NCBI GenBank assembly: GCA_934541105.1 | Contig: CAKTDA010000002.1 | Span: forward strand, 186,001 to 250,000 | From: an uncultured Luteitalea sp. | GTDB lineage: Bacteria; Acidobacteriota; Vicinamibacteria; Vicinamibacterales; Vicinamibacteraceae | DNA: 64,000 nucleotides | Reading direction: 5' to 3' | In this document: positions 22,967 to 32,325 of the stretch, in pieces | How the letters are laid out: each line of letters starts with the position of its first letter | Position numbering within the stretch: the stretch's first letter is position 1 | Notes under the pieces: generated by a model | What the model saw: only the letters and a program-made list of their open reading frames with translations | Told to the model about the DNA's origin: nothing | Database searches by the model: none | Position numbers and translations under genes: made by a program

Positions 22967-24394
22967 CTACCTGTTGACGGGTTCGGGCTCGTCGGCCTGG
23001 CCCTTCCGCCGACGCGGACGGATGTCGTACCGCTTGATCATCTCGTTCAGCGTCGTCGGCTTGATGTGCAGGAGTTCGGCTGCGCGCTTCTGCACGCCGC
23101 CGGCGGCCTCGAGCGTCGTCTCGATCAGGCGGCGCTCGAAGTCGCCGGTGACTTCCTTGAACGAGATGCCCTCGGGCGGCAGCACGAAGTTGGGGATCTG
23201 GAACCGGCGCGTCGAGCGCACCGTGTCGGGGATGAGGTCCGGCCCGATGCGGCTGCCCGGGCACAGCACGACGGCGCGCTCGATGACGTTCTCGAGCTCG
23301 CGGACGTTGCCCGGCCAGTCGTAGTCGAGCAGCAGGTCGAGTGCCTCGGGCGCGAGCTCGAGCTCCTTCCTGTTGTTCTCCTCGCCGTACTTGTCGAGGA
23401 AGTGCTGCACGAGCAGCGGGATGTCCTCCTTGCGCGTGCGCAGCGCCGGCAGGTTCACCGTGATCACGTGCAGCCGGTAGTACAGGTCCTCGCGGAAGCG
23501 GCCCTCGTCCACCATCGTCCGCAGGTCGACGTTGGTGGCGGCAATGATGCGGACGTCCACCTTGATCGTGTCCACGCCGCCGAGCCGCATGAACTCGCGC
23601 TCCTGGATCACGCGCAGCAGCTTGGCCTGCGTCTCGAGGGGCACGTTGCCAATCTCGTCGAAGAAGATGCTGCCCTTGTCGGCGACCTCGAAGAGCCCCT
23701 TCTTCGGCGCCACGGCCCCCGTGAACGCGCCCTTGACGTGCCCGAACAGGTTGCTCTCGAGCAGGTCGGGCGGCAGGTTGCCCGAGTTGACCGTGACGAA
23801 CGGCTTGTCGGCACGCAGCGAGTTGTTGTGCAGCGCGCGGGCGACGAGTTCCTTGCCCGTGCCGCTCTCGCCGTAGACGAGCACGGTCGACCGGCTCGGC
23901 GCCGCCTGGATCACCAGGTCGAACACCTGGCGCATGCGGCTGCTGCGGCCGATGATGTTGGCGAACTTGTGGCCCTGCGTCTGGAGGTTCTGCCGCAGCA
24001 CGCGGTTCTCGCGCGCGAGCCGCGACCGCTCGACCGCGTTGCGCAGCACGCCGGCCACTTCGTCGTTCTTGAACGGCTTGGTGATGTAGTCGAAGGCCCC
24101 GCGCTTCATGGCCGAGAGCGCGGTCTCGACCGATGCGAACGCCGTCACCATCACCACCGGCAATTCCTCGTCCATCGCCTTCAGCTCGCCGAGCACGGCG
24201 AGCCCGTCGATGCCGGGCATCATCACGTCCACGATGGCGGCGTCGAACGAGTGGGCACGCGCCAGCTCGAGCCCCTCCATGCCGTTGACGGCAAGGTGCA
24301 CGTCGTAGCCCTCGCGCCCGAGCAACGCCTCGAGCACCTCCCGCATCACTTCCTCGTCGTCGATGACGAGGATTCGTCCCCTGGCCGTCGTCAT
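22967..24394 (-). CDS. sigma-54-dependent response regulator (NtrC family)
   Basis: A 475-residue regulator. The receiver domain has phospho-acceptor Asp56 (IVDVMMPG) with acidic pair DDE at 12-14 and Lys in ITKPF. The AAA+ domain has Walker A GESGTGKE, GAFTGA for contact with sigma-54, and FFDEIGN. A Fis-type helix-turn-helix ends the protein (KRAAELLHIKPTTLNEMIKR). It activates RNA polymerase carrying sigma-54. It lies 21 bases after the kinase gene, whose upstream region has a sigma-54 promoter match, so the system may control itself. Confidence 0.95.
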   Translation of the reverse strand: MTTARGRILVIDDEEVMREVLEALLGREGYDVHLAVNGMEGLELARAHSFDAAIVDVMMPGIDGLAVLGELKAMDEELPVVMVTAFASVETALSAMKRGAFDYITKPFKNDEVAGVLRNAVERSRLARENRVLRQNLQTQGHKFANIIGRSSRMRQVFDLVIQAAPSRSTVLVYGESGTGKELVARALHNNSLRADKPFVTVNSGNLPPDLLESNLFGHVKGAFTGAVAPKKGLFEVADKGSIFFDEIGNVPLETQAKLLRVIQEREFMRLGGVDTIKVDVRIIAATNVDLRTMVDEGRFREDLYYRLHVITVNLPALRTRKEDIPLLVQHFLDKYGEENNRKELELAPEALDLLLDYDWPGNVRELENVIERAVVLCPGSRIGPDLIPDTVRSTRRFQIPNFVLPPEGISFKEVTGDFERRLIETTLEAAGGVQKRAAELLHIKPTTLNEMIKRYDIRPRRRKGQADEPEPVNR

Positions 24395-24415
24395 GATGAT
24401 GATCGTCGCCGGCGC

Positions 24416-27325
24416 TCAGCGCGCCTGTGTTGCCGCGGCCTCGTCGCGCGATGCCGGCAGCGCCGGGAACGACACGGTGAACCGCGTGCCCTGCCCGAGC
24501 TGACTGTCACACACGATCATGCCCTCGTGCTCCTGCACGATGCCATAGGTGACCGACAGGCCGAGGCCGGTCCCCTGGCCGATCGGCTTGGTCGAGAAGA
24601 ACGGGTCGTAGATCCGCGCGAGGTGCTCGGCCGGAATGCCGGCACCGGTGTCGCGCACTTCGACGACGATGTGGTCGCGCTCGCGCCGCGTGGCAATCGT
24701 CAGCCAGCCGCCCCTGGGCATCGCGTCGCGCGCGTTCAGGAACAGGTTGAGGAACACCTGCTGCAGCTTGTGCTCGACGGCGCGGATGACCGGCGCCTCG
24801 GCGTGGAGTTCCTTGCGCACCTGCACGCTCGCGGCCCGGAACTGGTGCTCGAGCAGCGACAGCACGTCGTTGACGACCACGTGCAGGTCGATGGGGCCGG
24901 TTTCGGCCTGCACGGGACGCGAGAGGTGCAGCAGGCTGTTGACGATCTTCGCGGCACGGAACGTCTGCCGTTCGATCTTCTCGAGGAGGCGCGTGCGCGG
25001 ATCCTCGGGATCGGCCTGCTCGAGCAGCATCTGCGTGAAGCTCGAGATGCCGGTGAGCGGCGTGTTGACCTCGTGCGCGACGCCGGCCGCCAGCAGGCCG
25101 ATCGACGCCATCTTCTCGGAGATCTGCAGCTGCTCCTCGAGCTGCACGCGCGAGGTGATGTCCTCGATCATCAGCACCGACCCGGCCTGGCCGGTCGTCG
25201 AGGTCCGCAGCGGGTGCATGGCGGCGTTGACGAGCCGCTTGCGCGCGCCGTCCGGGTGCCGCGACACGAGCGGCGTCCGGTACACCGTCGTCGCACCCGA
25301 CCCGTCGCGCTCCGCCATCCGCACTGTGGCGAGGAACTCCGGATCGAAGAGCGCGTCGATCCGGCTGCCGATCGCGTCGGTCGCGGGCACGCCGGCAATC
25401 TGCTCCATGGCCGCGTTCCAGTCGAGCACCACGCCCTGCAGGTCGATCACGAGCAGGCCGTCCTGGATCGACTGGACGACGTTCTCGCTGAACTGCCGCA
25501 TCCGGTTGAGTTCGTCGGCCTTCTCACGCAGCGCGCGATACAGCCGGCCGTTCTCGATGGCCGTCGCCACCTGTGCGGCCACGGCGTTGAGGAGCGTGAG
25601 GTCCTCGGAGCTGAGCGGCTCGCCGCTCGGACGCGACCCGAGGCCAATCACCGCGATCGGGCCGTCCTTGGCCAGGCACGGCACGAACGAGTGCAGCCCG
25701 TGATCGCGCCAGAAGCGCACTTCGTCGGCGGCAAAGCGGCGCACGGTGAACGGATCGTCGAGGCTGACGACCTGTCCGCTCTCGAGGCGCGTGCCGATGC
25801 CCGAGAACCGGCGCAACTCCGGCGTGGCGACACCGGACGCCCCGAGTGCACGGTGCACCGAGTACGCGTCTCCCGCGCCGTGGCGCGACGCGACGAACAG
25901 CGCGATCCGATCGACGCCGAACGTGTCGGCGAGCCGCTGCACGAGCCGCTCGGTGAGCCGGTCGAGGTCGAGGTCGGCGTTGAGGTCGCGCGCGAAGGCG
26001 AGGAGCGCCCGCCTGTAGTCGTAGCGGTCGCGATAGTGCGCGTAGTCGAGCGCGGTCTGGATCGCGTTCTTGACCATCGGCGCCAGGAGCACGACGAGCA
26101 GCGTCGAGAGAATCGCGATCGCCGAGTTGTGCTGCTCGGATCCACCGAGGAACATCTCGCTCGCGAGGCGGAGCGTGATCGTGTAGATGGTCGCGATCGC
26201 CGCCAGCACCATCGCGTACACGACGGTGCGCTTGATGATGACCTCGACGTCCATCAGGCGGTAGCGGACGACGGCGGACGCAAAGGCGAGCGGCAGCAGC
26301 GCGAGCAGCACCACGAGCACGCCGAAGACGTCCCAGGGGTGGTACCCGAGCGCGTACGGCAGCCCGTAGAACACCGCGAACGGCAGGGCGCCGGCCAGCG
26401 TGCCCCACACGATCCACCGCAGTTGCCGACGCGCCGTGACCGACCGCAGCCGGCCGAGCGTGCGCGTCGTGATCGTCTGGCCGACGACGAGCGCCACGAC
26501 GAGCTGGAGCATCTCGAGCCGATCGAGGGCCGTGATCCAGCGTTCGAGGGTGTCGCCAGGGAGCGAGCGCTGCAGGAGCACCGCGACACGCGCCACGCCA
26601 AGGGCAATGGCGGGCACGTAGAGGAACGGCAGCAGCGTGCGGCCGCGCGACGCCGAGGAGCCTTCCTGCCGCTCGGGGAAGACGAGCGCGAAGTGGACGA
26701 ACAACGGCGGCAGGGCCAGCATCGCCACGACGTCGGCCCAGTAGAAGACCCAGTCAAGGCGATCCAGCCGGCCGCTGTACGAGAATCCGCACACGCCGAA
26801 GAACGCGACCGTCAGCCAGAAGAAGTGCAGCGTGGCCGGGTCGGTCGGGCGCTGGACGCGCACCGAGCAGCCGACGAGCAGCGCGAAGATCGCCACCGCC
26901 GCCAGCGCGTAATAGAGGAACCTGTCGCCGTCTGGAATGGGCTGGAGGTCGAGTCGCAGGGGGCGCTCGACGCCCTCTCGTGAGACCACGTACGACAGCG
27001 GTCGGCCCCGCTGGCTGCCATGCTGCGCGTCGAGCACCTGCTCCACGCGATCGATCCCGCGGCCGTTGATGGCGACGAGCACGTCGCCCGGGAGGACGCC
27101 GGCCTCGGCTCCTGCCCCCTCGTCACCCACCCGCGCGGCCACGATGCCGTCGGCGCGGGCTTCCCACAGGACGCCGTCCTCGACCTCGACCCAGGAGAAG
27201 CGGACGGTGACGTTTGCTGCAACGAGCGCAAGGAGGACTGCCGTCACCAGCACGGCGAACGCCGCGCGTCCCCATTGAACGCGGCGCGGTCCATCAAGCG
27301 CTGGTGGCCAGATTCCCTGGATCAT
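24416..27325 (-). CDS. large sensor histidine kinase with PDZ, seven-helix, GAF and PAS modules
   Basis: A 969-residue kinase. One membrane helix (about 22-41) leads to a PDZ-like domain outside the membrane (GVLPGDVLVAINGRGIDRVE). A helical membrane block (about 137-370) is followed by GAF-like (about 430-590) and PAS (about 610-720) domains. The HisKA box AAGVAHEVNTPLTG contains His751, and the ATPase domain has NLFLNARDAM, DTGAGIP and GQGTGLGLS. The PDZ domain suggests binding of exposed protein ends or misfolded envelope proteins. The gene is first in the operon with the NtrC-type regulator. Confidence 0.93.
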   Translation of the reverse strand: MIQGIWPPALDGPRRVQWGRAAFAVLVTAVLLALVAANVTVRFSWVEVEDGVLWEARADGIVAARVGDEGAGAEAGVLPGDVLVAINGRGIDRVEQVLDAQHGSQRGRPLSYVVSREGVERPLRLDLQPIPDGDRFLYYALAAVAIFALLVGCSVRVQRPTDPATLHFFWLTVAFFGVCGFSYSGRLDRLDWVFYWADVVAMLALPPLFVHFALVFPERQEGSSASRGRTLLPFLYVPAIALGVARVAVLLQRSLPGDTLERWITALDRLEMLQLVVALVVGQTITTRTLGRLRSVTARRQLRWIVWGTLAGALPFAVFYGLPYALGYHPWDVFGVLVVLLALLPLAFASAVVRYRLMDVEVIIKRTVVYAMVLAAIATIYTITLRLASEMFLGGSEQHNSAIAILSTLLVVLLAPMVKNAIQTALDYAHYRDRYDYRRALLAFARDLNADLDLDRLTERLVQRLADTFGVDRIALFVASRHGAGDAYSVHRALGASGVATPELRRFSGIGTRLESGQVVSLDDPFTVRRFAADEVRFWRDHGLHSFVPCLAKDGPIAVIGLGSRPSGEPLSSEDLTLLNAVAAQVATAIENGRLYRALREKADELNRMRQFSENVVQSIQDGLLVIDLQGVVLDWNAAMEQIAGVPATDAIGSRIDALFDPEFLATVRMAERDGSGATTVYRTPLVSRHPDGARKRLVNAAMHPLRTSTTGQAGSVLMIEDITSRVQLEEQLQISEKMASIGLLAAGVAHEVNTPLTGISSFTQMLLEQADPEDPRTRLLEKIERQTFRAAKIVNSLLHLSRPVQAETGPIDLHVVVNDVLSLLEHQFRAASVQVRKELHAEAPVIRAVEHKLQQVFLNLFLNARDAMPRGGWLTIATRRERDHIVVEVRDTGAGIPAEHLARIYDPFFSTKPIGQGTGLGLSVTYGIVQEHEGMIVCDSQLGQGTRFTVSFPALPASRDEAAATQAR

Positions 27326-27391
27326 CGGTTGTCAGCGATCGCGCGACGAGCCGGGGCGGTCGAGCCGATCAGCGAAGTGCACTTTTCATTT

Positions 27392-27407
27392 AGCAAACGA
27401 TGTTCCA
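27392..27407 (-). promoter_or_regulatory. sigma-54 (-24/-12) promoter for the kinase-regulator operon
   Basis: The minus strand reads TGGAACATCGTTTGCT. Against the consensus TGGCACG-N4-TTGCW it keeps the invariant GG and GC with exact spacing and differs at two positions. It lies 66 bases before the kinase ATG inside a locally A/T-rich patch. The downstream operon encodes a sigma-54 activator, which supports the call. Confidence 0.65.
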
Positions 27408-27584
27408 CCCGCCGGCACCCCTCTGGGCGCCAAAAGGGCGCGAAACAACGGATTTCAGGCCACACCCCGGCTGACCCGAGGCGCGTGGCCGGTCGTAGTT
27501 CAATGAATGGGATCGCCGTGACGTCTTTTTGGATCGCGTGGCGGTTCATGGCGCCCACCACGGAATCATTCCCGGGACGAACGG

Positions 27585-29516
27585 TCAGAACTTCACGAGC
27601 ACGCCGCCGACGATCCGCTTGGGCGGGCGCACCACCAGGAGCTCGTCGTAGAGGGATCCAATCTGGTCGACGTCACGGAAGAGGTTGCGGACGGCGACCA
27701 CGAATTCCCAGTCGGCGCCGGTGGCACTGAGGAAGGGCAGTCGCTGCGAGACCTGGATGTCGAACCGCGCGTCTGTCGCGGCTTGATCGAGCAGCGGACT
27801 GCGGCGCGCGAACGCCGAGTTCACCTTCCATGTCGCGGACACGCGCGTGGCGGTCTCGGGCACGTCGGTCACGACGCGGGCGGTGACATCGTGGATGCGC
27901 TCGTCGCCAAGGCGGTCGGCCGACGGTGCGAGCACCGCAATCACGCCGCGGTCGCCGGTGCCGAGCCACTCGGCGCGCGCGACGGTGTACTCCACGCCGC
28001 CGCGGAAGCGCGGGCCGGCGTCGTGCGCGATGCCGAACACCCAGCCGCTCGCCTCGACGTTGCCGCCGTTGGCCACCATGTAGTGCCCGAGGTCGGGCGC
28101 GAGGCCTGTCGGGCCGACGCCGAACATCGCCACGAGCTGGTTGTCCACGGCCTGCTCGAACCGCCGGACGTTGAGCAGCATGCGGCCGACCTGCCGCTCG
28201 ACGCCAATCTCGAACTGCCGCATGCGCTCGGCGCTGAGGCGCCCATCGCGCGAGGCGGACGTGAAGGTGCGCTGCGGCGGCATCGAGAAGGCCGACAGGT
28301 TGCGTGCGTCGAACTCCTCGGCGCCCGGGGCGAGCATCTGCTGCGTCACGGCGACGCGCACCCACGTGCGCTCGAACGGTGACACCGACGCCGAGACGCT
28401 CGGGCTCATGAGCGTCGGGCGATCGAGGTAATCGTGATACGCGTACCGCGAGCCGTACGTCACGACGGCGCGCCGATGGACGCGCCACGTGTCGAAGGCG
28501 TGGATGGTGCCGGCGGCGCGACGCTTCTCGTCCACGCTCAGCAACGCGGCCGGGGTGTCGTCCGAGAAGCTCTGGAGCGCGAACGACGCGCCGAGATCGA
28601 GCGCGTGGCTCGATTCGGACGGCCGCACGTAGTTGCCGGCGACGATCCACGACGACAGGTCGCCGTGGCCGAACGCGCCGCGAACCGACCACGCCCCCGT
28701 GTTGCCGATGGGCGCGCCGACGGTCGCGTATGCGACGCCGGCGGGTCCGTGCGCCCATTCCGTCGCCTCGCCCGATCCGCCATCGTCGAACGCGGTGGCG
28801 GTCAGGAACTGCACCTGGCCGGAGAGCGAGGCATCGCCGAAGAACGACGTCGTGCTCCGCGCCGAGGCCTCGGCCGACGCCGCGCCGAAGCGCTGCTCGA
28901 TCCAGTCGATGTCGTCGCGCACGGCGTCGAGCGCCAGCTGGCCCTGCGTGTCGCGCAGCACCGATCGCTTCATGTGCCGCAGGCGCCACAGGCGCGGGCT
29001 GTGGCCGTGGTCGTCGGAGTCGGCCTTGCTGCCGGCGCTCGGGGCCGGGGCGATCGTCGAGGTCGTCGGCCCGAACCCCGCGGCAATCAGCGGCTGCCCG
29101 TCGGGTGCGGTCGTGGCGGTGTGCTGGGTGCCATGGAGCCGGGTGAGGCGGACGATGTGCCGCGCGTTGGCGCCTGCGGCGACGTCGATGAACTCGCGCG
29201 GCGATGCGCGGTAGCCGGCGCGCTGGGCGCGAATGAGGTACGTGCCGACCGGAATCGCCGCGAACACGAAGCGGCCGGCGCGATCGGTGACACCGAAGAG
29301 TGCGTCGGGGCCGAGGGCCGACACAGCCACGCCCGACATCGGCATGCCGGCCTCGTCGGTCACGACACCCTCGATCCGGCCGGCGACCAGGTCCACGCCC
29401 GGCGCCACCGACGCCATGCCGGCGTGCGCGCGTGCCTGCAGCAGGGGCTGGGCCGCCGCCGGAGTGGCGAGACTCAGTCCGAGCGCGAGCGCCGTCAGCG
29501 ACACCGATCGGGACAT
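27585..29516 (-). CDS. outer-membrane barrel with carboxypeptidase-regulatory-like domain
   Basis: A 643-residue protein. The ATG at 29516 is chosen because it opens a signal peptide (MSRSVSLTALALGLSLA, cut after AAAQ) with GGAG just upstream. Residues about 45-125 form a carboxypeptidase-regulatory-like beta domain (GRIEGVVTDEAGMPMSGVAV, GTYLIRAQRAGYR). The rest has alternating strands and ends in Phe (GGVLVKF), as in outer-membrane barrels. No plug domain or TonB box is evident, so it is a TonB-receptor-like barrel rather than a proven transporter. The secreted-protein gene lies upstream. Confidence 0.8.
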   Translation of the reverse strand: MSRSVSLTALALGLSLATPAAAQPLLQARAHAGMASVAPGVDLVAGRIEGVVTDEAGMPMSGVAVSALGPDALFGVTDRAGRFVFAAIPVGTYLIRAQRAGYRASPREFIDVAAGANARHIVRLTRLHGTQHTATTAPDGQPLIAAGFGPTTSTIAPAPSAGSKADSDDHGHSPRLWRLRHMKRSVLRDTQGQLALDAVRDDIDWIEQRFGAASAEASARSTTSFFGDASLSGQVQFLTATAFDDGGSGEATEWAHGPAGVAYATVGAPIGNTGAWSVRGAFGHGDLSSWIVAGNYVRPSESSHALDLGASFALQSFSDDTPAALLSVDEKRRAAGTIHAFDTWRVHRRAVVTYGSRYAYHDYLDRPTLMSPSVSASVSPFERTWVRVAVTQQMLAPGAEEFDARNLSAFSMPPQRTFTSASRDGRLSAERMRQFEIGVERQVGRMLLNVRRFEQAVDNQLVAMFGVGPTGLAPDLGHYMVANGGNVEASGWVFGIAHDAGPRFRGGVEYTVARAEWLGTGDRGVIAVLAPSADRLGDERIHDVTARVVTDVPETATRVSATWKVNSAFARRSPLLDQAATDARFDIQVSQRLPFLSATGADWEFVVAVRNLFRDVDQIGSLYDELLVVRPPKRIVGGVLVKF

Positions 29517-29594
29517 GGAAGCTCCAGTGGCGCGGTCCGCTGGCGCGCCACGCGCGGAGGCCTCCGCGCGCGGGCGCCCTGCCTGCACGGCCGG

Positions 29595-30761
29595 CTAGGC
29601 GCCGGCGACCGTGAAGGCCAGGTCGTGGGTCAGGGACTTGCCGGTCCTATTGTCCGTCACTTTGATGGCAAGACGGTAGTCCCCCGGGTCGAAGGCGCTT
29701 GCCGGCACGTTGAGGCTCCCAACGAGCTGGTGCCCCTGCGCGGCGTCGAACCCAGGCGGCAGCGTCTCGGCGTTCAGCGTCTGCGGTGCCACCCCGCGGT
29801 ACTTCGACTCCCCGAGCGGCCCCTTCTTGTAGGGCTGCCACTCGATTGTCACGTCCGGCTTCTTGTTGTCGCCGAGCGCCACGCCATACACGATGAAGAA
29901 CACCGACAACTCGTCGGCCGGCGTGAACTTGCCGTCCACGGCAGGCGTGATCTCGAGGTTCCCGATCACGTAGGGCTTGAGCTTCTGGGCCTCGCCCTGC
30001 GGCAGCTCGGCGAGTTCGGTGACCTTGTTGGCCAGGAACACGCTGCTCAACTGGAACGTGTCGCTCCAGTAGTCCGGCACGGTGAGCTCGGCCTTGTGGA
30101 CCGCCACCTTCAGCGGGCCGGGCGTTGCCGCCGGATCGCGCGAGACGACCGCGATGTAGGCGTCGTAGTCGCCCGCCGTGATGCTGAAGGGACGACTGAA
30201 CGTCAGCGGACCACCCGCCGCGCGCGGCACCGCCGTGAGGTCGTAGTAGTCCTCCCACGGGTACTCGACGCCCGACACGGCCTGCCCGGCCAGGTCCTGC
30301 GCTTCCTTGCCCTTCTTCCGGCGGTCCTGCTTCTCCTTCTCGCGGCGCGCCTTCTCGTCGAGCGGCGCGGCCTCGGCCGGCGGCTGCGCACCGCGCGGAG
30401 TGACCCGCACGTAGACACCGAAATTCCCGCTCGGGCCGAGCACGGCCGGCTGCACCGTCACGGTGAACGGCGCATAGACCTTGCTGTCGGACGCCTTCAG
30501 GTAGTCCACCGAGAGCGTCATCGCGACCTGCGTCGCCGGGTCGGCCACCACGGTGCGCGCCGTCGTGTCGGCGGCATACACCGTCGTGCCGGGCGCGCCC
30601 TTCATGGCCTCGTTCACGGCGCCGACGAGCGCGTTGACGGTCACCTGCTTCGGGTCCTCGGCGGCGGCCTTGTCGTTCTTCTTCTGGGCGTGTGCCGGTC
30701 CGATGGCCAGCGCCAGGGCCAGGCCCGTCGCAAGCCACGTCATCTGTGCGGTCTGTCGCAT
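29595..30761 (-). CDS. secreted protein of unknown function
   Basis: A 388-residue protein with a signal peptide (MRQTAQMTWLATGLALALA, cut after AHAQ). Most of it looks beta-rich, with repeated Ig-like strands (PFTVTVQPAVL, GDYDAYIAVVSRDP, GDYRLAIKVTDNRTG). A charged segment, DEKARREKEKQDRRKKGKE, lies near residue 140. The last strand pair resembles domains found with GWxTD and VWFA-related proteins of Acidobacteriota, but the family is not certain. It is 78 bases upstream of the barrel gene on the same strand and may be expressed with it. Confidence 0.75.
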   Translation of the reverse strand: MRQTAQMTWLATGLALALAIGPAHAQKKNDKAAAEDPKQVTVNALVGAVNEAMKGAPGTTVYAADTTARTVVADPATQVAMTLSVDYLKASDSKVYAPFTVTVQPAVLGPSGNFGVYVRVTPRGAQPPAEAAPLDEKARREKEKQDRRKKGKEAQDLAGQAVSGVEYPWEDYYDLTAVPRAAGGPLTFSRPFSITAGDYDAYIAVVSRDPAATPGPLKVAVHKAELTVPDYWSDTFQLSSVFLANKVTELAELPQGEAQKLKPYVIGNLEITPAVDGKFTPADELSVFFIVYGVALGDNKKPDVTIEWQPYKKGPLGESKYRGVAPQTLNAETLPPGFDAAQGHQLVGSLNVPASAFDPGDYRLAIKVTDNRTGKSLTHDLAFTVAGA

Positions 30762-30801
30762 GCGTTACCCCCGGCACGCATCCGTGCATGCCCGATCGCG
30801 G

Positions 30802-30831
30802 ATCATACGGGGACACCCGCGAAAGCCCCAA
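30802..30831 (-). promoter_or_regulatory. sigma-70-like promoter for the secreted-protein gene
   Basis: TTGGGG (minus strand 30831-30826), an 18-base spacer and TATGAT (30807-30802). The leader to the ATG at 30761 would be about 35 bases. A TAGAAT box for glgC on the other strand (30848-30853) lies next to it. Confidence 0.4.
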
Positions 30832-30847
30832 GACCAAACGACAGCGA

Positions 30848-30853
30848 TAGAAT
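30848..30853 (+). promoter_or_regulatory. -10 box (TAGAAT) upstream of glgC
   Basis: A good -10 hexamer on the plus strand, 80 bases before the glgC ATG, without a clear -35. Confidence 0.35.
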
Positions 30854-30933
30854 CGCCTCACCTTGACGCGAGCCGGACCCACGACCGCAACGGGGCGTCC
30901 ACGGCCGGCTTGCCCAGCGAAACCGGTGGCCAC

Positions 30934-32214
30934 ATGCTCAACGACACTCTCGTGATCGTCCTTGCCGGCGGGGTGGGCGAACGGCTCTTCCCGCTGACGA
31001 AGGAACGCGCCAAGCCGGCGGTGTACTTCGGCGGGCCTTACCGCATCATCGACTTCACCCTCAGCAACTCGATCAACGCCGGACTGCGCCGCATCTTCAT
31101 CGTCACGCAGTACAAGAGCCTGTCGCTGAACCGCCACATCCGCCTGGGCTGGAGCGTCGTCGCCGAGGAGCTCGGCGAGTTCATCGAAATCCTGCCCCCG
31201 CAGAAGCGGGTGAGCGACAACTGGTATCTCGGCACGGCCGACGCGGTCTACCAGAACCTCTACTCGATCAGCCGCGAGGCGCCGCGGCACGTCGTGATCC
31301 TCTCGGGCGACCACATCTACAAGATGGACTACTCGAAGATGCTGCGCTCGCACATCGAGCGTGGCGCGGCGGCCACCGTCGCCACCTACGAGGTTCCGGT
31401 CGAGGAGGCCGCGCGCCGGTTCGGCGTGATCCAGGTGGACGAGGAAGAGCGCCTCGTCGGCTTCGAGGAGAAGCCGGCCGAGCCCAAGCCCATTCCCGGC
31501 ATGCCGGGCGTCGCGCTGGCATCGATGGGCATCTACGTGTTCGAGGCCGACGTGCTCATGAAGGCGCTCGAGGAGGACGCGGCCCGCGAGTCGAGCAAGC
31601 ACGACTTCGGCAAGGACATCCTCCCCTCGCTCATCGGCAAGGCGCCCGTGTTCTCGTACCGCTTCTCGGACGAGAACAAGAAGGCCAACAAGTACTGGCG
31701 CGACATCGGCGAGCTCGACGCGTACTACGAGGCCAACATGGACCTCGTGCAGGTGAACCCCGATTTCAACCTGTATGATCCCGAGTGGCCGATTCGCACC
31801 TGGATGCCGCAGGCGCCGCCGGCCAAGTTCGTGTTCGACGACGAGGGCCGGCGTGGACAGGCGCTCGACTCGATCATCTCGGCTGGCGTCATCGTCTCGG
31901 GCAGTTCCGTGCGCGGCAGCATCCTCTGCCCCAACGTGCGGGTGCACAGCTACTGCGACATCGACCGCAGTATCCTGATGCCCGGCGTCCGTGTCGGGCG
32001 CCACTCGCGCATCCGGAACGCGATCATCGACCGCGACGTCTTCATCCCCCGCGGGGCGGTGATTGGCTACGACGCCGACGAGGATCGGAAGCGGCACACC
32101 GTGACGGCAAAGGGCGTGGTCGTCGTCACGACCGACGACGAGCCGTACGTGCAGTCGCCGGCCGACGAGCCGCGCCGGCGCGAGCAGGAAGCCGACGCCC
32201 GGGGGCATGGCTAG
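30934..32214 (+). CDS. glgC: glucose-1-phosphate adenylyltransferase (ADP-glucose pyrophosphorylase)
   Basis: A 426-residue enzyme that makes ADP-glucose for glycogen synthesis. The nucleotidyltransferase domain starts VIVLAGGVGERLFPLTKERA with the AKPAVYFGG substrate loop, and has SGDHIYKMDY and GFEEKP segments. The C-terminal left-handed beta helix holds hexapeptide repeats (SSVRGSILCPNVRVHSYCDI). The frame is open upstream, but MLNDTLVIV at 30934 gives the normal family start. No other glg gene is within the window; eno and gpmI follow downstream. Confidence 0.95.
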   Translation: MLNDTLVIVLAGGVGERLFPLTKERAKPAVYFGGPYRIIDFTLSNSINAGLRRIFIVTQYKSLSLNRHIRLGWSVVAEELGEFIEILPPQKRVSDNWYLGTADAVYQNLYSISREAPRHVVILSGDHIYKMDYSKMLRSHIERGAAATVATYEVPVEEAARRFGVIQVDEEERLVGFEEKPAEPKPIPGMPGVALASMGIYVFEADVLMKALEEDAARESSKHDFGKDILPSLIGKAPVFSYRFSDENKKANKYWRDIGELDAYYEANMDLVQVNPDFNLYDPEWPIRTWMPQAPPAKFVFDDEGRRGQALDSIISAGVIVSGSSVRGSILCPNVRVHSYCDIDRSILMPGVRVGRHSRIRNAIIDRDVFIPRGAVIGYDADEDRKRHTVTAKGVVVVTTDDEPYVQSPADEPRRREQEADARGHG

Positions 32215-32250
32215 GGGTCGGGTGCCGGGTATCGGGTATCGGGCAGGGGT
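32215..32250 (+). repeat. seven-base-periodic tract (GGGTATC type) between glgC and eno
   Basis: Right after the glgC stop the text can be read as GGGTCGG, GTGCCGG, GTATCGG, GTATCGG, GCAGGGG, a seven-base period with drift. Confidence 0.6.
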
Positions 32251-32325
32251 TCGACCGTTCGCAGGCGCCGGCCGTCGGGTCGGCGCCTCCATCAGCAATC
32301 ATCACTGGCAGGCCAGGAGTAATCG

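Noticed and set aside
22904..26983. Plus-strand open frame of 1359 codons opposite the kinase/regulator operon
   Set aside because: High G+C removes stop codons in the antisense frames; the minus strand has clear kinase and NtrC domains throughout, and the plus-strand product is Arg/His/Asp-rich with no domain.
27326..27391. Terminator for the barrel gene in the 27.3-27.6 kb gap
   Set aside because: Several GGCGCC-type stems exist in the gap, but none is clean or followed by T bases; only the sigma-54 promoter match is supported.
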